From Dipetalonema caudispina (Eukaryota > Nematoda > Chromadorea > Rhabditida > Onchocercidae), in assembly GCA_013365325.1 (NCBI GenBank), contig JABVXV010000302.1:1-64000 (forward strand): a stretch of 64,000 nt of DNA, given 5' to 3'. The first letter of the stretch is position 1. Each line of letters begins with the position of its first letter. The position numbers and the translations under genes were made by a program. Positions 50,660-64,000 of this stretch are shown here, piece by piece. The notes under the pieces were generated by a model. It was not told the origin of the DNA, did no database searches, and saw only the letters and a program-made list of their open reading frames with translations.

Positions 50660-53600
50660 GAAAAAACAGCACTACAAATGAGCCAAGTTGAAAAATCCAT
50701 CGTAAAATTTTCAACAGTTTTAATCTACCATAAAATGAAAATACTTTAAATTATTTCATGAAGTATCATAAGTTGGAGATGCTTTAAGTTGATTCTTAAA
50801 ATCTTGAAGTATAATAAATTTACAGTATTTTTGATTAGTTTTCGAAATACCATTGGTTGCGGATACTTTAAGCTGATTCTTGAAATACAATAGATTGAAA
50901 ATATTTTTCGGAATTTTGGATCAGATGTGATTTAAGGCCTTTTAATTTTGTTGAAGACCTCATCTTTTATTATCTCTGTATGAAGAAAGATTTCTATTTT
51001 TCCTTTCCTACTTGCTAACCTTTTCCAGTATTAATTTTCTCCACCTCCCCAGCTTAATATCTTGATTTTACTCTCACACTTTAATTTTTAATTTAATCTA
51101 TATTTTTTTTCTTTCTATCTTAAAAACAGCGCATGAAATTTTTAAAGCTTACCGTATATTTACATTTGACTTTTTAGATTTGTCTATTTCAGTCGTCAGC
51201 TTTTTTTTTGTTCCTTTTTCCGATTCTTTCTGTTTTCGTCTTAGTCAATCACCTTATGCATCGATTATTTATTTTTTTTAGCTTCCTAGTCCTTGAAAAA
51301 TTTCTTTCGTTCAAGAAGTCCTCTCCTTAAATCTTTAAGTCCTTATAATCATCCACGCAGATAATCATATTTGATATTTTTTATCATGTTTAAAAAATAT
51401 TCAAATTACTGAACAAACGATAGATTTAACGAATGAATGATTCATCAAAATTTTATTTTATTAAATCACTGCTGTTTGTGGTCCGTTTGTAGAACTTTCC
51501 TTATTTATAAACATTCAGCCATTAAGCTGAAATTTAAAAGCCAGCGGGAAAGCGCAGTTAAAAGTGTAAATTTTGATATTTTCGGTGAGAAGGAAAACAT
51601 TATTCATTTTCTTATTTTTAGGTTACTCATTTAGTCTTATTAGCTAAAATTCAAAAATTTTCAAACAAGAATTTCTTTTAATTTTATTCTTGGGTAAGCA
51701 CGTTGAATAAAAATTGTAGAGAAATTTCTTAACATTTCATGAGTAAATCTTTTTTTCCCTATTTCCATTCTTATTCAGAAGAAGAATTCGTTTATTTTAA
51801 TGTCAATTACTCGTATATTATTCATGTATTAAATTGAAAAACGAGAAAAATTTAAAAAATTGTCGGTTCATTTCTGTCTCTTAATTTTTCAATTAAATAA
51901 TTTAATAGGTAGTTAAGTTTGCAGAAACCTACTAATAAATTAATCAAATTATTTTGAACTTTATGATATATACTTACAAGCTAGCAATTGAATAAAATCA
52001 GAAAAAAAATTGACGAATGCTTTAGAAATCACTATATTCATTCGCAACATATTGTTGCAAAAAATGTTTTGTCAAGAATTTTTGGAATATTTTTGTTGTC
52101 AAAGAGAAATATATCACTGACGTATGAAGCATGAAAATACTGCCAATCTTCTCTTTTTTTTTTGTTTTTCTCTTTCTTTCTTCTATGTTTTTCTTTTCGA
52201 AATTTTAAAATAAATCCCTTAAGAGAGTTTTTTCGAAAATTGTTGCTTACATAAAATTTCTCTGGTAACTTCCAGTTTTAGAAGTGAAACAAAGATGATG
52301 TTGATGACGATGATAATGATGTTCATGATAGCAATAAAGGATGGAAATGACGATTATTGATGATGATAGTACATGGTTGCAAGAGAAATGATGATTGTTG
52401 ATGATGATAATAGTGCATGATAGGACAATAAATGGTAATCATTCATCAATAATCATCATATCTCTCGCTATTATACACTATATTATCATTTTCTTTTTTC
52501 CCTTCTTTTTTAAATAACAGTAATATCATGTTATTTCCTTGATTGACAATTCTTTGATTTCATAAATATTCACTTTGACAATTTATTATTCATTAAAAAC
52601 TATGCAACTTAGTACTTGATTATGTTGAATGCTGAAAACTAATACTTAAATAATAAAATTAAGAACTTAATCATTAATTACTTAATGAATTCATGTAAAA
52701 TAATACATAACGATGAAACATTCAATCAAGTCAAGTAAGGAATAGATATAAAAACAACTGGAATTTCTTCATTTATTTTGAAAATCGTGCCCTTAAGTTA
52801 ATTATTTGTGTTCATTTAATTTGAAAAGACTTATGATTATATTTTTAATGGGAAATAAATTTGTAAATTTATAATTTATATCGTATTTGATAATAACATT
52901 TGCAAAGCGATTCTGCTTGGAAAATAGTGAAAGAAGAAGAATTTAATTAAAAATCGATAAAATTAACAAATAGCACAAATAAATTACTCGAAGTCCATTC
53001 TTTTTTTATTTTAAAAGTAAATTCTTTGGGATATTTTCCGTATTCGTTATTATTATGGGCATTTATTTTTTGGTTAGATAAATGAAATCAATTTGAAATT
53101 ATATCATTCGTATTTATATGATAGTCAATATAATACACGAATTCTTATTTTTTTTTTGTTTTGTTTTTTAATGTTTTTCATTCCGAAACGAAAAATCCTT
53201 TTAAAAAAGGAAACTGACTAAGCCAAAATAATGCGCGAATTGCACTTTGGGAAAAAAAAGAAGAAGGCAGAGGAAAGAGAGAAGACGAAGGGATCGAATG
53301 AAATTTGAACTTTAACTTTAAATAGGAATGTAAATCGAATTAGGAGTAAGAAAAAGAAACCAGATAAAAGTGGAGCAAAAAAGAACAATATATAGTCCGA
53401 TTAAACTAAACTGAATTCTCATTTATCCATGAAACAAATAAATTCGAATAACTGTGTCAAGTTCAATCATTTATTGCAAATATTTTGATTAAATAAATAA
53501 AATAGCTTGTGATAACAGTTATTTTAGTGGAGGGGGGAAAAGTGCCGTCAATTTTGGAAAATTGTCAGCAAAATCAATCATCTTCAACAAAACATTTCAA

Positions 53601-54604
53601 ATGTCTTGTTTTGGAAATGAGTTTTTTATTGTATTTTTTACCTTGTTCCTTAAATCTAGTCTAGTTACTTTATGTAGATCAATATATATATATATTCATT
53701 TCAAATTTTGGATTCGATTTCATGGAAATTTAATAGATGGTGATGAAAATTAGTTTATGTCATCAATAATTTCAAATTCATCTTCCACAAGCTTATCAAA
53801 ATTCTTTTGATAGATACAGTGATTGGAAATAGAAAAAAAGCATACAACCACTTTTCTTTCTGATTTACAAATCCAGGAGAAAATTAGATATTTGATGAAC
53901 AATTCTCATTTTCTTGTTTAATTCCGAATTTCAGGTATTAATGGTGATGACAAAGAACACTCGTCGATATTAATCAATTCGGAAACAGAAGATCTTGAAC
54001 GGTAAATTATGATTACTCATAATAAACGTTAATTATTATGACTCATAAAGAACTATATAGTTTTAATCATACGATTTCTAAAATTTTAATTACTTCTTGA
54101 ATAAAATTTTGCAAAAATTTTTTAGACAATTATTTTCGATAAAAAAACGAGCTGGTGCACGAGCATTTGGCTCAACGAGAACAAATAATTTTGAAAATTT
54201 TTTCTTCCCAAGCAATAAACGACACCAAACATTTTCACCATATTATTACTATCAGCAACCGAAACGTGGCGGTGGACATCCTTTTTATGCTTACTGGAGT
54301 CCGTCAAATGCAGGAGACGTAAAGTACTCGTTTTCAGTATCCTTCGTTCTAACGTGAGAATAAGCACAAAAAGGATATGATAAGAATTTAGGGTGTTTCA
54401 AGCCAGTAGCATATAGTAATCAGTAAAAAAGTGAAATTCTTAGATTACTGATTGAAATTTTAAACAGCTGAAATTTAGGTATTCTATTTTGCTGTTATTT
54501 AAGTTAACGGTTTCGTAAATTTTGATTATTTCAGATTCGTCGAAGGTTCGCCATTTTATAGAAAACGTACGTTACCGCGTGATTCCGATGACTACATTTA
54601 TTGA
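50446..54604 (+). CDS. Secreted prepropeptide, probable neuropeptide-like precursor (138 aa)
   Basis: Four exons: 50446-50497, 53935-54001, 54126-54353, 54535-54604, in phase. Residues 1-17 (MKLILHCAIFYLLAYAY) form a clear signal peptide. An acidic spacer follows (NGDDKEHSS, SETEDLER). Then dibasic sites IKKR, SNKR, QPKR and YRKR divide the chain into putative peptides starting AGARAFGSTR, HQTFSPYYYYQQP and GGGHPFYAYWSPSN, with an acidic C-terminal tail (TLPRDSDDYIY). This layout is typical of nematode NLP precursors. The AGARAF start recalls the GGARAF peptides of C. elegans NLP-21, but here it occurs once. None of the peptides ends in Gly-Lys-Arg, so C-terminal amidation is not predicted. 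The first intron is 3.4 kb. The exon 3 donor is uncertain: an earlier donor at 54318 would give a different tail. It could instead be another kind of secreted Tyr/Phe-rich protein. Confidence 0.62.
50498..53934 (+). other. 3.4-kb first intron of the peptide gene
   Basis: The intron lies between the signal-peptide exon and the acidic spacer exon. It has a poly-T run at 50635-50659 and a GAT/ATC-rich self-complementary patch at 52290-52470. No exon-like segment was recognised. It is far longer than other introns in the window (mostly 50-900 bp). Confidence 0.65.
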
Positions 54605-54780
54605 TTGATTGATTCGAATCAGGAGGGACTAATAATTGAAGAATTGAAATATTGAAGAAAAAATCGCTTTGAAATTGTTTTTCCTTTTTTTTTTTAGAAA
54701 CTATTTGCGTAGTTCATTTACTTATATTGTCAAATGTACACAAATGCTTTGAATGGTAAAAATATTCCTGAAAGTTGTGA

Positions 54781-54835
54781 TTAGAATTTAAAAGCAATTT
54801 AAACAATCAGTGTTTAAATTGCTTCTAAATTTTAA
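54781..54835. repeat. 25-bp inverted repeat (hairpin) after the peptide gene
   Basis: Left arm 54781-54805, 5-base spacer, right arm 54811-54835; 23 of 25 positions are complementary (core AGCAATTTAAACA / TGTTTAAATTGCT). It sits 177 bp after the stop codon and about 55 bp before an AATAAA, so it would fall in the 3' UTR. Confidence 0.9.
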
Positions 54836-57329
54836 AAATCCCTCACATCTACTCGTTTAAATTTAATTGTATCATCGGAGAAATTTTAAATAAATTTTCC
54901 AAATAGCAAATAAATATTACAGAAGAAAAGAAAAAAGACAAAACGAACAAACAACGAAAACATGAGCAAAATGTGAGAAAAAGTTATTATGGACAAAATA
55001 TCGGTTCAATTTTAGTTTTTGTTAATTGTTATTTTGACGGAATTTCATCAATGCTTCTTTCTTGTGCCGATATCTGAAATGATATTGTTCATTTATTTAA
55101 TGAATCAAATGCAAACTTTTGGCTGAGTTAACTAACATTTTAATCTTCGAAACGTTAAGTTAGAATTAGATGCAAAGAAAAAGTCTATAATAAGAAAAAT
55201 TACCTATAAATCTATACCAAATACTAAATGTTGAGTACCACATGCGGTATGAATATATTCATGAGAACAATAAGTGGATGACGGCAGAAAATAAAAAGAA
55301 CAGTAAATCGCAGTAATTAAATCATCATTGGTATCAAATTAAGATGCACTTAGAATTTTTCGAGAAAATGCTACAAGGAAGAAATATTTCGTTGCTTTGT
55401 AAGGGTATGTACTGCTTTGGAATAAATTATCGATTATTCCACCTACTAAAGGTAAGTACGGCTTTGGAAATTACGTTATTTTGCTTAGATATTTAATACT
55501 TTAGATTGGAATATTGATTACATATCAAATCTGCTGGTTAACAAAAATTTAATTTCATTATAGATCATATTTCATTGTAACTATTTTGGTTATGATAGGT
55601 GGCTGTTGTGAATAGGGTGGTTGAAAATATTAATTGCTTTGCTAATACAATAGTTTCAACACATTTGATGAGATCGAAAGTTTTCTATTATTTTTAGTAT
55701 CCAAAGAATTCTTTTTAATTCCACTAGTCTCTGTAGGTATTATTTCAGTTTAAGTTATTCATAAAACTCTGCAATCTTTCCTTCTTCTTTTTTTCATTTA
55801 CGAAATAAAAAAAGTAAAATGGAGCTAATATAATAAAACGAAAACAACTGGATGTATACGAGACCTTCTAAAAAATATTCCGTCAAAACTTCCGATCACA
55901 GTTATTTCATTTCAAAATATTTTATAAAATTGTGAAATCTATCTTTCTTTTTTCCTATTCACTTACAAAAAAATGCGAATCTTAAATAAATAACATTTAG
56001 TGGGAGCAATGACGAATAAGACAAATGGAAGTAAATGGATATAGCAAATTGAGCCTAATCTGACAATCATTCCCGGAACATTCAATAATTTTGTATTAAA
56101 TAAACTTGAAAAAATTTTTTTATAAATACAAGAAGTATTTTAATATTTATAAACTGTTTTACACTGTTTTCGAAATAACTTTTTGCATATCTTATAAATG
56201 GCAAAAGTATCTTTGTGTATAAAAAAAATTAGCTTTCTTCTACTGTTTAACAAAATTTTATTCTACGTTGTAAAAATTTAGCATAAATAAAATTAAATCC
56301 CCGCAAAGCTTATTATACTTTGAAATTTTTGTCGTACTATGCTAAATGAAAGTTATTCTTATATTTTAAAACATTTGCCGTTAAATGTTTATTTCAATGT
56401 ATGAAAATGTTTCCGTGAAATGAAAAGTGGAAATTATCTTTCTGTTTTAGAATATTTCCTTCAAATATTGAATGGTGTTAACCAAAAAAAAAATTATGAT
56501 TTAACTTGTAATTGGTTTATTAATCAATTATTGTTTCGACATTTGCTTGATTTTTTTTTCATTTTTTTGTCAAGATAATTCATTTTGAAAGGAAAAATGA
56601 TTCTATTAATTTATCTTTCAAATGTTTTTTAAAAAAAGAAGGGAAAAGAAATTTTATACTAAATTTTAAAGTAAAAGGAATTAAAATTGGTTAAAAGCTT
56701 CCATCCATTCTTTTTTCCTTTTTTTTGTGCTTCCTCTTTTTACTTTGTTTTATTCTTGAAAAAGAAGTTTCATTATCTCTTTTTCTTCTCTTTACTTCTT
56801 TTACCTTCAAGAAGAAAAAAATAGAAGGGAATATGGGGGAAAAATTAGTGGATAAAAAAGGGAAAATGATATTGCATCCATTTTAACCACAAAAAAAAAA
56901 ATTTAAATTATAGTAATGGTCAAATTTTCCAATTTGAAAGAAAAAGGCGAAAATTTATGCTCCTATGGGAATAAAATTGAAAGAGTATATAAAAAGATGG
57001 CTGAATTCGGTAATCAGATTAATATTTAAATATATTATTTGTCTTCTTGTCTTTTGAATTTCGTAGAATTTTTTCCCTTTTAAACAATTTAAATATTGCA
57101 ATTATCTTTATGGTTAGGAATAATTAACATTTATAAGTAAGACCTTTTACTTTTTCTCTTGAATGCTATTAATTTTGTTAATTAGAATTGCTCACTGACT
57201 GATGTATTCTGTTCGTTAGAACAATAGAATACAATAAATAGTATTTTCGTCATAATATTTCTTACGACATTTTTTGGAAATTGATTGCATTGAAATGAAC
57301 AGAATTTACATGGAATGAAAAGGAAAGCC

Positions 57330-57464
57330 TCCCAAATATTTAGCACAGTTTGGATTACCATTTATTGATGGATTCATTAAGAGGAGTAGAGGTAAAACTT
57401 CCACAAAAGTTTATGAATGAGAAGAATAACTTCCCAAATATTTACCACAGTTTGGATTACCAAT
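57330..57464. repeat. Pair of about 31-bp direct repeats, 102 bp apart
   Basis: TCCCAAATATTTA followed by G or C, then CACAGTTTGGATTACCA, occurs at 57330 and again at 57432, with one mismatch. No coding content. Confidence 0.85.
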
Positions 57465-60400
57465 TGCAATTTTTGAAACTGCTGCAAATTTTTAAACTTT
57501 ATAACTTACTAGAACAAATTTTTGGAGTTTAAAACATCAGAATATTTTGGAGCTTGAAGTTTTGTTTCAAAATATGTTTTATTATTAAGATTTGAAATAA
57601 GCAGACAGTTGCTTTTATCACTTTATCGCATGAAAATTTTTGGGAAAAATATTTTTTGATATCCACCTTTCTTCTCAAACTCGTTTGTTGATTACTTTTG
57701 CTCAATTCAAAGCTAATTTTCCTTTTTTAAAGAAATTTCAATGAGATTTATCGTGAAATTCGAAAACTACTGAGGAAAAATTCATTTGATTGAAATAGAA
57801 TGTCAGTTAAATGTAAACTTTATTCTCTTTCGATGTAATGATTGAATATTTACTATTATGTAAAATATTCATGTAAAATATTTTACTGTCATGTAAAATA
57901 TTCATTTATTTTTAATTTTTTCATCGTTACGAGTATCAATTTCAATATGGCATATTTTTATTTTTTCATTTATTTATTAAAAATAAATTTTTATTTATTT
58001 ATTAACTTATTTATTTTCTTTATTATTAGTTTAATTATTTGCTTATTTGATCATTTGTTTAACTATTCACTCACTCATTTACCTTCTTATTTGTATACTT
58101 ATCTGCCTATTTATTTGTTTTTTAAATTATTAATGAGCCTTGTTGCTTTATCAATTAATTTCACTGATTTGTTCCTTTCAAATATTTATCTATTCACCCA
58201 CTCATTTATTTAGTTATTTGCCTACCTAATTACTGATTTTTCATTAATCACTTCTTTACTTATTAATTGTATTTAATTATTTTTATTCATTTACTTATTT
58301 TTCTACTTGTTTCTCAGTTTATTTGCTTTCTCATTTATTTATTTGTTTATTGGCTGATTAACTGATTGATTTACATTTTGTTCAATGACATTATCATTAG
58401 CCATCTGATTTTCAGAATCGTAGATATTCTTCTGATGAATCTTTTTTAAATCTGACCAAGGTTAGAAATGGTCATTTCATCGACATTTAATTTTGGAGTG
58501 CTAATTTGTAAAAGACAAAGAAAGAAACGTCCGATTGGAATTTGTCAGACAACAAGTAATTTCCTTCAATTATTTCAATTCGCGATAAGAAAACAAGTCT
58601 GAGAAAGTAGTAAAGCTAACAAAAATTTCTCTCCTATTTTCTGCTTTTCGATATTCGAAATATTCCCCTGGTATTTTGTATTGGTCGAAAAAACTTCTTC
58701 ATATTAAATATTATTACAATTATCTCTGAAGTGAGGGGAAAAAGATTTAGATGAAAAAAGAAATTCAAAATTTTCGTTAGATTTAAATGAATGAAAGTTT
58801 TTTTTCCTCTTTATTTCAAATGATCATTTGTATAAAAATTATCGTGAGGGAAGGTAATTGATAAACTATCAGAATGTTTCATCATTTATTAATCATTTCA
58901 ACGCATGTAATACGGTAGCTTTATCTTTGATGAATAATTACAATGGTAATTGTAGTAGTAATAACACTACTACTACTACTACTGCTCATAATGAGAATTA
59001 TCATTATGTTTTTAATGTATATGCATATAAATAATACTAATAATCATTAATATTTATCTAAACATAAATATTTAATCATTTTACTAATTAAGTATTTCTG
59101 AGAATTATTCAACAATTTGTAGTTTAAATATACTGTCTATGTCAATATTATACTTGAATATTGTTCAGTCTAATGGTAATTGGTTGCTTAGATATAATGA
59201 AATAATTTCATAATTATTTCATGAATTTACACGTGAAATTGATTGAATACTGATCTATGATAATTATAACTAATTTGAGCACTATTTATCATTACAGACT
59301 AAACATATCGTTTTACTTGTAGCTAATTTGAATTGGATAATATCTAACATCTATTTACGCACTTACAGTATGGCGTTGTTGTCACTATTATTTTAGAAAA
59401 ATAGCAAATAAATGCTAATAATTATATTAGCTCATTGATAAAAATTTCATCACATTATTTCATTGATAAACATTATCACAAATTACTTCATTGATAAATT
59501 TACCAATAATTACTTTTATTGTCAGAATTAATTCATCGATAAAAATTATCACAAACTGGCTGTGTAATTCACAATTTCATTAAAAAATATGATCAGGGCA
59601 GTACTCACTCTGTTTCAGTCGTTTGTACTTTTAATCATTTTTAACTAAATGATTTAATCGACCTGTCATTTGTGTAGATTTTAAAGTATGCTGTACTTGA
59701 TTATTTCATGATTCCCGACTTTCATCCCATCCTTTGTTTACTTTTTGAGATTTATTAATAAGCTTATTTCTTAATAGCTAATACAACCTTAATTTCGATT
59801 CTCCGAAATTTATTGGCATTATTATTCAAGGAAATACTATTTCTCAGCTCATTCAATAATATATATATTTAAATATCGTGTTTTTATATGCAGATCATTT
59901 GCTGGATTGTTTTTTCTTTTCATTTCCAGTAATATTTCTAACTTTATTTCAAAATTTCATACATGAATTGAAAATACTATTATTTTCTTTCAGCAAATCC
60001 TTATGATACAAAAGAATTCGACTCATATATTAATGAAAAGTTTGGGAAATTTTAGAAAACAAAAATAAAAAATTGGTCAAAAAAGTGAGAGCGAGAAAGA
60101 AGTTGATTAATTTTGGTTTTCATTGAACCTTAATAGTAATCTTCGATGAATTTGCTTGCTAGAGGGTCTAGTAGAAGAGACAAGATCACTAAATAAAACT
60201 TAAAATTAAATTCTTATCCAAGCTCATTCTTCTTTATAAGCATTGCTTTCATTTATTTATTTTCCCTGTTTTTCTCGCCTTTTTTGCATTAGAAAATATA
60301 TTATTTATTGCTAAAATAACTGATTTTTATTAAAATTCTCCATAAAAATTGTTTAATCATTTGATTTTGAATATTCTCAATCTAAATTTTAAAAATTCAA

Positions 60401-63400
60401 TCTATACATTTATGGATTTTTGTCAATTTTTCTTTTTGTCAGTAATAAATGAAAATAACTTGATTTCAGGAAAAATTTGATCTAAATAAAACATCTCCTG
60501 ATGCGCTAATGTAGTAGGAAAATTTTGTCCGTTTGCAAATTTCTCTGCCAGAACGTTTTCATTTTTGAAGAAATTTTACGAACGTAAAGCTAGAAAACTT
60601 AACTTATCGGAAAAATTACAAATGATAGTTGATAAGAAATTACTAATTTAATTTAATTTTCTGATTCTTCGTATTTCCTTTCCTATCCTATTTGAACCAT
60701 TATTTTACAAATTTACTTAGAAATGGATCGAACTTTCAATACAAATTTATCATAATCTTCTAAATGAGACATTTTTTAAAAAAATCAAAAATTTTGAAGA
60801 TATCGAAAATTTATTGAAATTCATAGAAATTTATTTTGTACATCTGATATGGCAAAAATTCATCATAGGATGACGTGCTGGTATAAGTGGCAAGCGTATT
60901 TCACGTGCTATGATTGCAAGATTCTTTACAATAATGCAGTATGCTGTTTGTATTATGCAGGGAATTTCATCATTTCACGCATTACAAGAGCAAGATAGTT
61001 ATGTGTTTTAGTTTCTCTTGGTAGGTAAAGCTATTAAATTAAACTGATTCGTTTAGTATTTAAATTGGAATTATTGAATTAAATTGAATTGATGGTACAT
61101 CTAAAAAAGAAATAGTGTGTTGACTGAAAACATTTTTTGCTGTAATCAGGTTACTTTCTGTTTCTAAATTGTAAAATTGACTTAGTAGAAGAATCATAAA
61201 ATTCTAGTACTTTTAGTATTTTGTTAAAACTCTGACCTATTTCTTCAACAGGCTGAAAGCTACACCAGAAAATAAGTCAACACCCTTATCGATTTCATAA
61301 AACTGAAAAAGAATTGTTAAGGGAAAAAGAATATGGATGTCAAAGAATCGCAGAAAATGAGGCATTATAAAAATTCAGCTTTTTCATTAATGAAATGGAG
61401 AATTTTTCGGGGAAAGAACATTTTTTTTTTAAAAATGAAATGCAAATTGATCTCAAAAAAGGCAATTGGAAAATACTGCTTAGTGTGAGAAAACAATTTG
61501 TATTAAGTTAATATTTCCTCATTAGAACCGGAAATTTGAACTTTTCCATTTCTGCACACCTTTAAAATTTCATTGCAAATAAATATTTTATGAGAATAAC
61601 GTTGCATTTCTTAAAGTTACTAAGCAATGTGAAATTTTTCACAGTATATTTTTTTGTTATTTTGGAAAATTCGTATACACAACTGATATTTCATCATGTA
61701 CACCTACGGATTAGTCGAATAATATTTTAAGTTTAGCATGAAAAACTATCGTAGTGAGCAAGGTATCTTATCTATTCTTTGTCGATAGAAGATGAAATAT
61801 TAATCAATGGGTCAAATTTTGATTGCAGATGAATCATTCATTTAAGCTGTTCTTTGAATAAGCATTGAAAAATACAGCATGTCAGAATCCCAACAATAAT
61901 TCTTTTATTTTAAATAAAAGATTAAAAATTGCGGAATGTCTTTTTTTTCAGTTTTTTCAGCCATTTAAACGAATCATTTTATGCTTTGTTCCAGTATCAT
62001 TTCATCCCGTTGTGACCAATTATAATCTTTTCCCATAAATGACCAGTTGGCATTTCTATCGTACATTTACCATTTAAAAAAATTCTCAATATAACTTATT
62101 TCTATAATTCTTTTTTACCCATATCTTTCTTCTCATTAAAATAGGGAATTTCGAAAACTATTCAATTGGTTGAAAAAAAGTTATGCTTTTTGCAATTTCT
62201 TTTAGACCTATAAATTTTTTGCACGAAATACGGACTAGAAATTAAAATTGACAAATTCTGTAAAAATAGATTTGAAAAATCAAAGTTAAAATGAACATCA
62301 CAAAGTATAAAATTAAAAAAAATTTAAGCAGAAGTTTTTGAATAAAGTTCTTAATTTGGTCACAAAATTTTTTCTTGAAAATTTTTGTACGGAAAAAAAG
62401 CAAAAAACACGAAAGAAATTTAATCCAAGTATACTTTCATTGTATTTGAAAATACCAATTCAATATGATTTGAAAAATTTTCAGTCATATATTCGAATTA
62501 TATCTTTAATTGATAACCAATAGCTTTTAAATATTTATTCCCGAAATTTTAAATGGTTTTTTTCGTTTACAATTTTCTTCTTGAAGAAAAAAGCGGAAGA
62601 TCTCCGAATTTCTAAACATCAATTTATTATAAGTCTGTATATGTTTTTCTAACTCCTATCATTTCTCGATACTTTTTTATTTTTTTCGAACGCTTTTTCC
62701 TTTTTATCGCAATATAATAAAAATTAGGTTTACAGCTGATCTTTGAAATATTGAGTAGTTATTTCAACCAAGTCTGTATATCACATTGGTTAATTAAGTT
62801 CCATATAAATTAGGCAGTACCAAGTAATCATTTAAATCATCATGAATAGCCAATACTTTCGATGTTGCGGTTGTATCATATGATTTTACCTTATCTAACC
62901 ATATAACCGCTTTAAAATGTATCGACTGTCACATCGTTCCGTTTAATTTATGACATTACGCGGTAATGCAAAGTTCTTACTTCAACCTAATTTTTGAATA
63001 GTATTTTAGGGATCTTAACCTCTTGATAATATCTCATTTATTTTGACCTTTGCGTAGCGGCTTGTTCACTTTGATCACTTGATAATATTTTGTCAATCTC
63101 GGTTTTTAAAATATTTCTCATTTATTTCTTCTAAACCTAACGATTGCCATTTACTCATGGCCCCTATTCTACAAATGGTAATCAAAAATAAAATTTTAAA
63201 AAACTGCAGTGAAAATCTACGGTAATCAGAGAGATAAGTGTAAAAAGCCTCACCAAAAATATTATTATAATAGCGCCCACATATATAGTAATTCTCTAAA
63301 AGATATGCAAGATTTTTACAGATCAAAAAAATATGAGGAAAAATTATAAATGATTCTTTCAATTTTCCATTCTACTACAAAAATTTCTAAATGGCTAAAA

Positions 63401-64000
63401 TACTAATTGGGAAGTGGTTTTTATTGCCAACTATTTTTTTTGTTTTAAGAGTTAAAAGAGTAGATGGGAAAAAACAAAGAAAAAAGTCAAAATGAGATGT
63501 AAACGACGAGAAAGAAGAAGAAAAATGGGAGGACAATATCTGTTTCAATTTACATTTGAGTTCTTCAAATGGATAAAATGCGATGAATATACTAATTGTT
63601 TAATGTTGAATATCCTTCTTCTTCATTTTCAATTCTTTTTTGAAATTTCAACAATTAAAATATTTGAATGGAAATATGTATTTGTAATCGTTATATGCCA
63701 ACAGTATCATTTATTTTTTATGCATTTACACCAAATCATTTCTTTCTCACTTTTACCTTTTAAATTTTGTTGTGCTTTATTTTGTTTGCACTGAACTTTC
63801 GTATATTCTCTAAAAAGAAGAAAGGAAGAAAAAGAAGGAAAATTAAAAAACAGGAAGAAAATGATTTGCTTATTTATATTTCTGACATTTTAAAATTTTT
63901 TACATTGAGATTGTTTATTCTTGACTACATAATTGATATGCAGATTTAAATGTTGTTGATAATTATTAATAGCTTATCATTTTGATGAGGTTTTTTTTTC

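Larger units (their letters stand above)
54605..64000. other. Gene-poor AT-rich right end
   Basis: No supported gene over 9.4 kb. Holds a hairpin at 54781-54835, AATAAA at 54889-54894 (candidate poly-A signal of the peptide gene), a direct repeat at 57330/57432, degenerate TTAT/TTTA low complexity at 57955-58370, a run of ACT triplets at 58966-58984 and an imperfect ATTGATAAA repeat cluster at 59432-59560. Open frames are Phe/Ile/Lys-rich and not protein-like. Confidence 0.65.

Overview
The window looks like nuclear DNA of a parasitic (clade III, probably filarial-type) nematode. It is strongly AT-rich. Its genes are cut into many short exons joined by introns with nematode TTTCAG-type acceptors, and several start codons sit just behind an AG that could be a spliced-leader acceptor. 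Every protein I can name is a conserved animal gene. No bacterial operon, CRISPR array, recognisable transposon, rRNA or tRNA was seen. The species cannot be fixed from the sequence alone.

Six protein-coding genes can be rebuilt exon by exon with consistent splice phases. From left to right they are: (1) minus strand 2607-11981, a 16-exon lin-40/MTA gene, the NuRD chromatin-remodelling subunit with BAH, ELM2, SANT and GATA zinc-finger domains; (2) minus strand 14910-21358, cogc-7/COG7, a subunit of the conserved oligomeric Golgi tether; (3) plus strand 22557-24575, dvc-1/Spartan, the SprT protease for DNA-protein crosslinks; (4) minus strand 26043-34418, a 23-exon xpo-1/CRM1 nuclear export receptor; (5) plus strand 37192-44532, a 17-exon gamma-tubulin complex component (Spc97/Spc98 family); (6) plus strand 50446-54604, a 4-exon secreted prepropeptide with dibasic cleavage sites, probably a neuropeptide-like precursor.

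The left 45 kb is gene-dense, and two pairs are divergent (cogc-7/dvc-1 and xpo-1/GCP) while dvc-1 and xpo-1 converge. From 44.5 kb to the end the DNA is AT-rich, full of microsatellites and homopolymers, and holds only the peptide gene with its 3.4 kb first intron. The genes do not form one pathway. They are housekeeping functions (chromatin, Golgi traffic, genome repair, nuclear export, microtubule nucleation) plus one fast-evolving secreted peptide gene.

The most notable observations are: a Spartan in which the PCNA-binding PIP box and the p97-binding SHP box share one phenylalanine; a LIN-40 whose second RBBP-binding-like tail is encoded by a last exon that is lost if one intron is retained, because a stop codon spans the donor; an acidic insert inside the LIN-40 BAH domain; the apparently undescribed peptide precursor with two mutually exclusive C-termini; a phase conflict in cogc-7; and small local duplications of lin-40 exon sequence.
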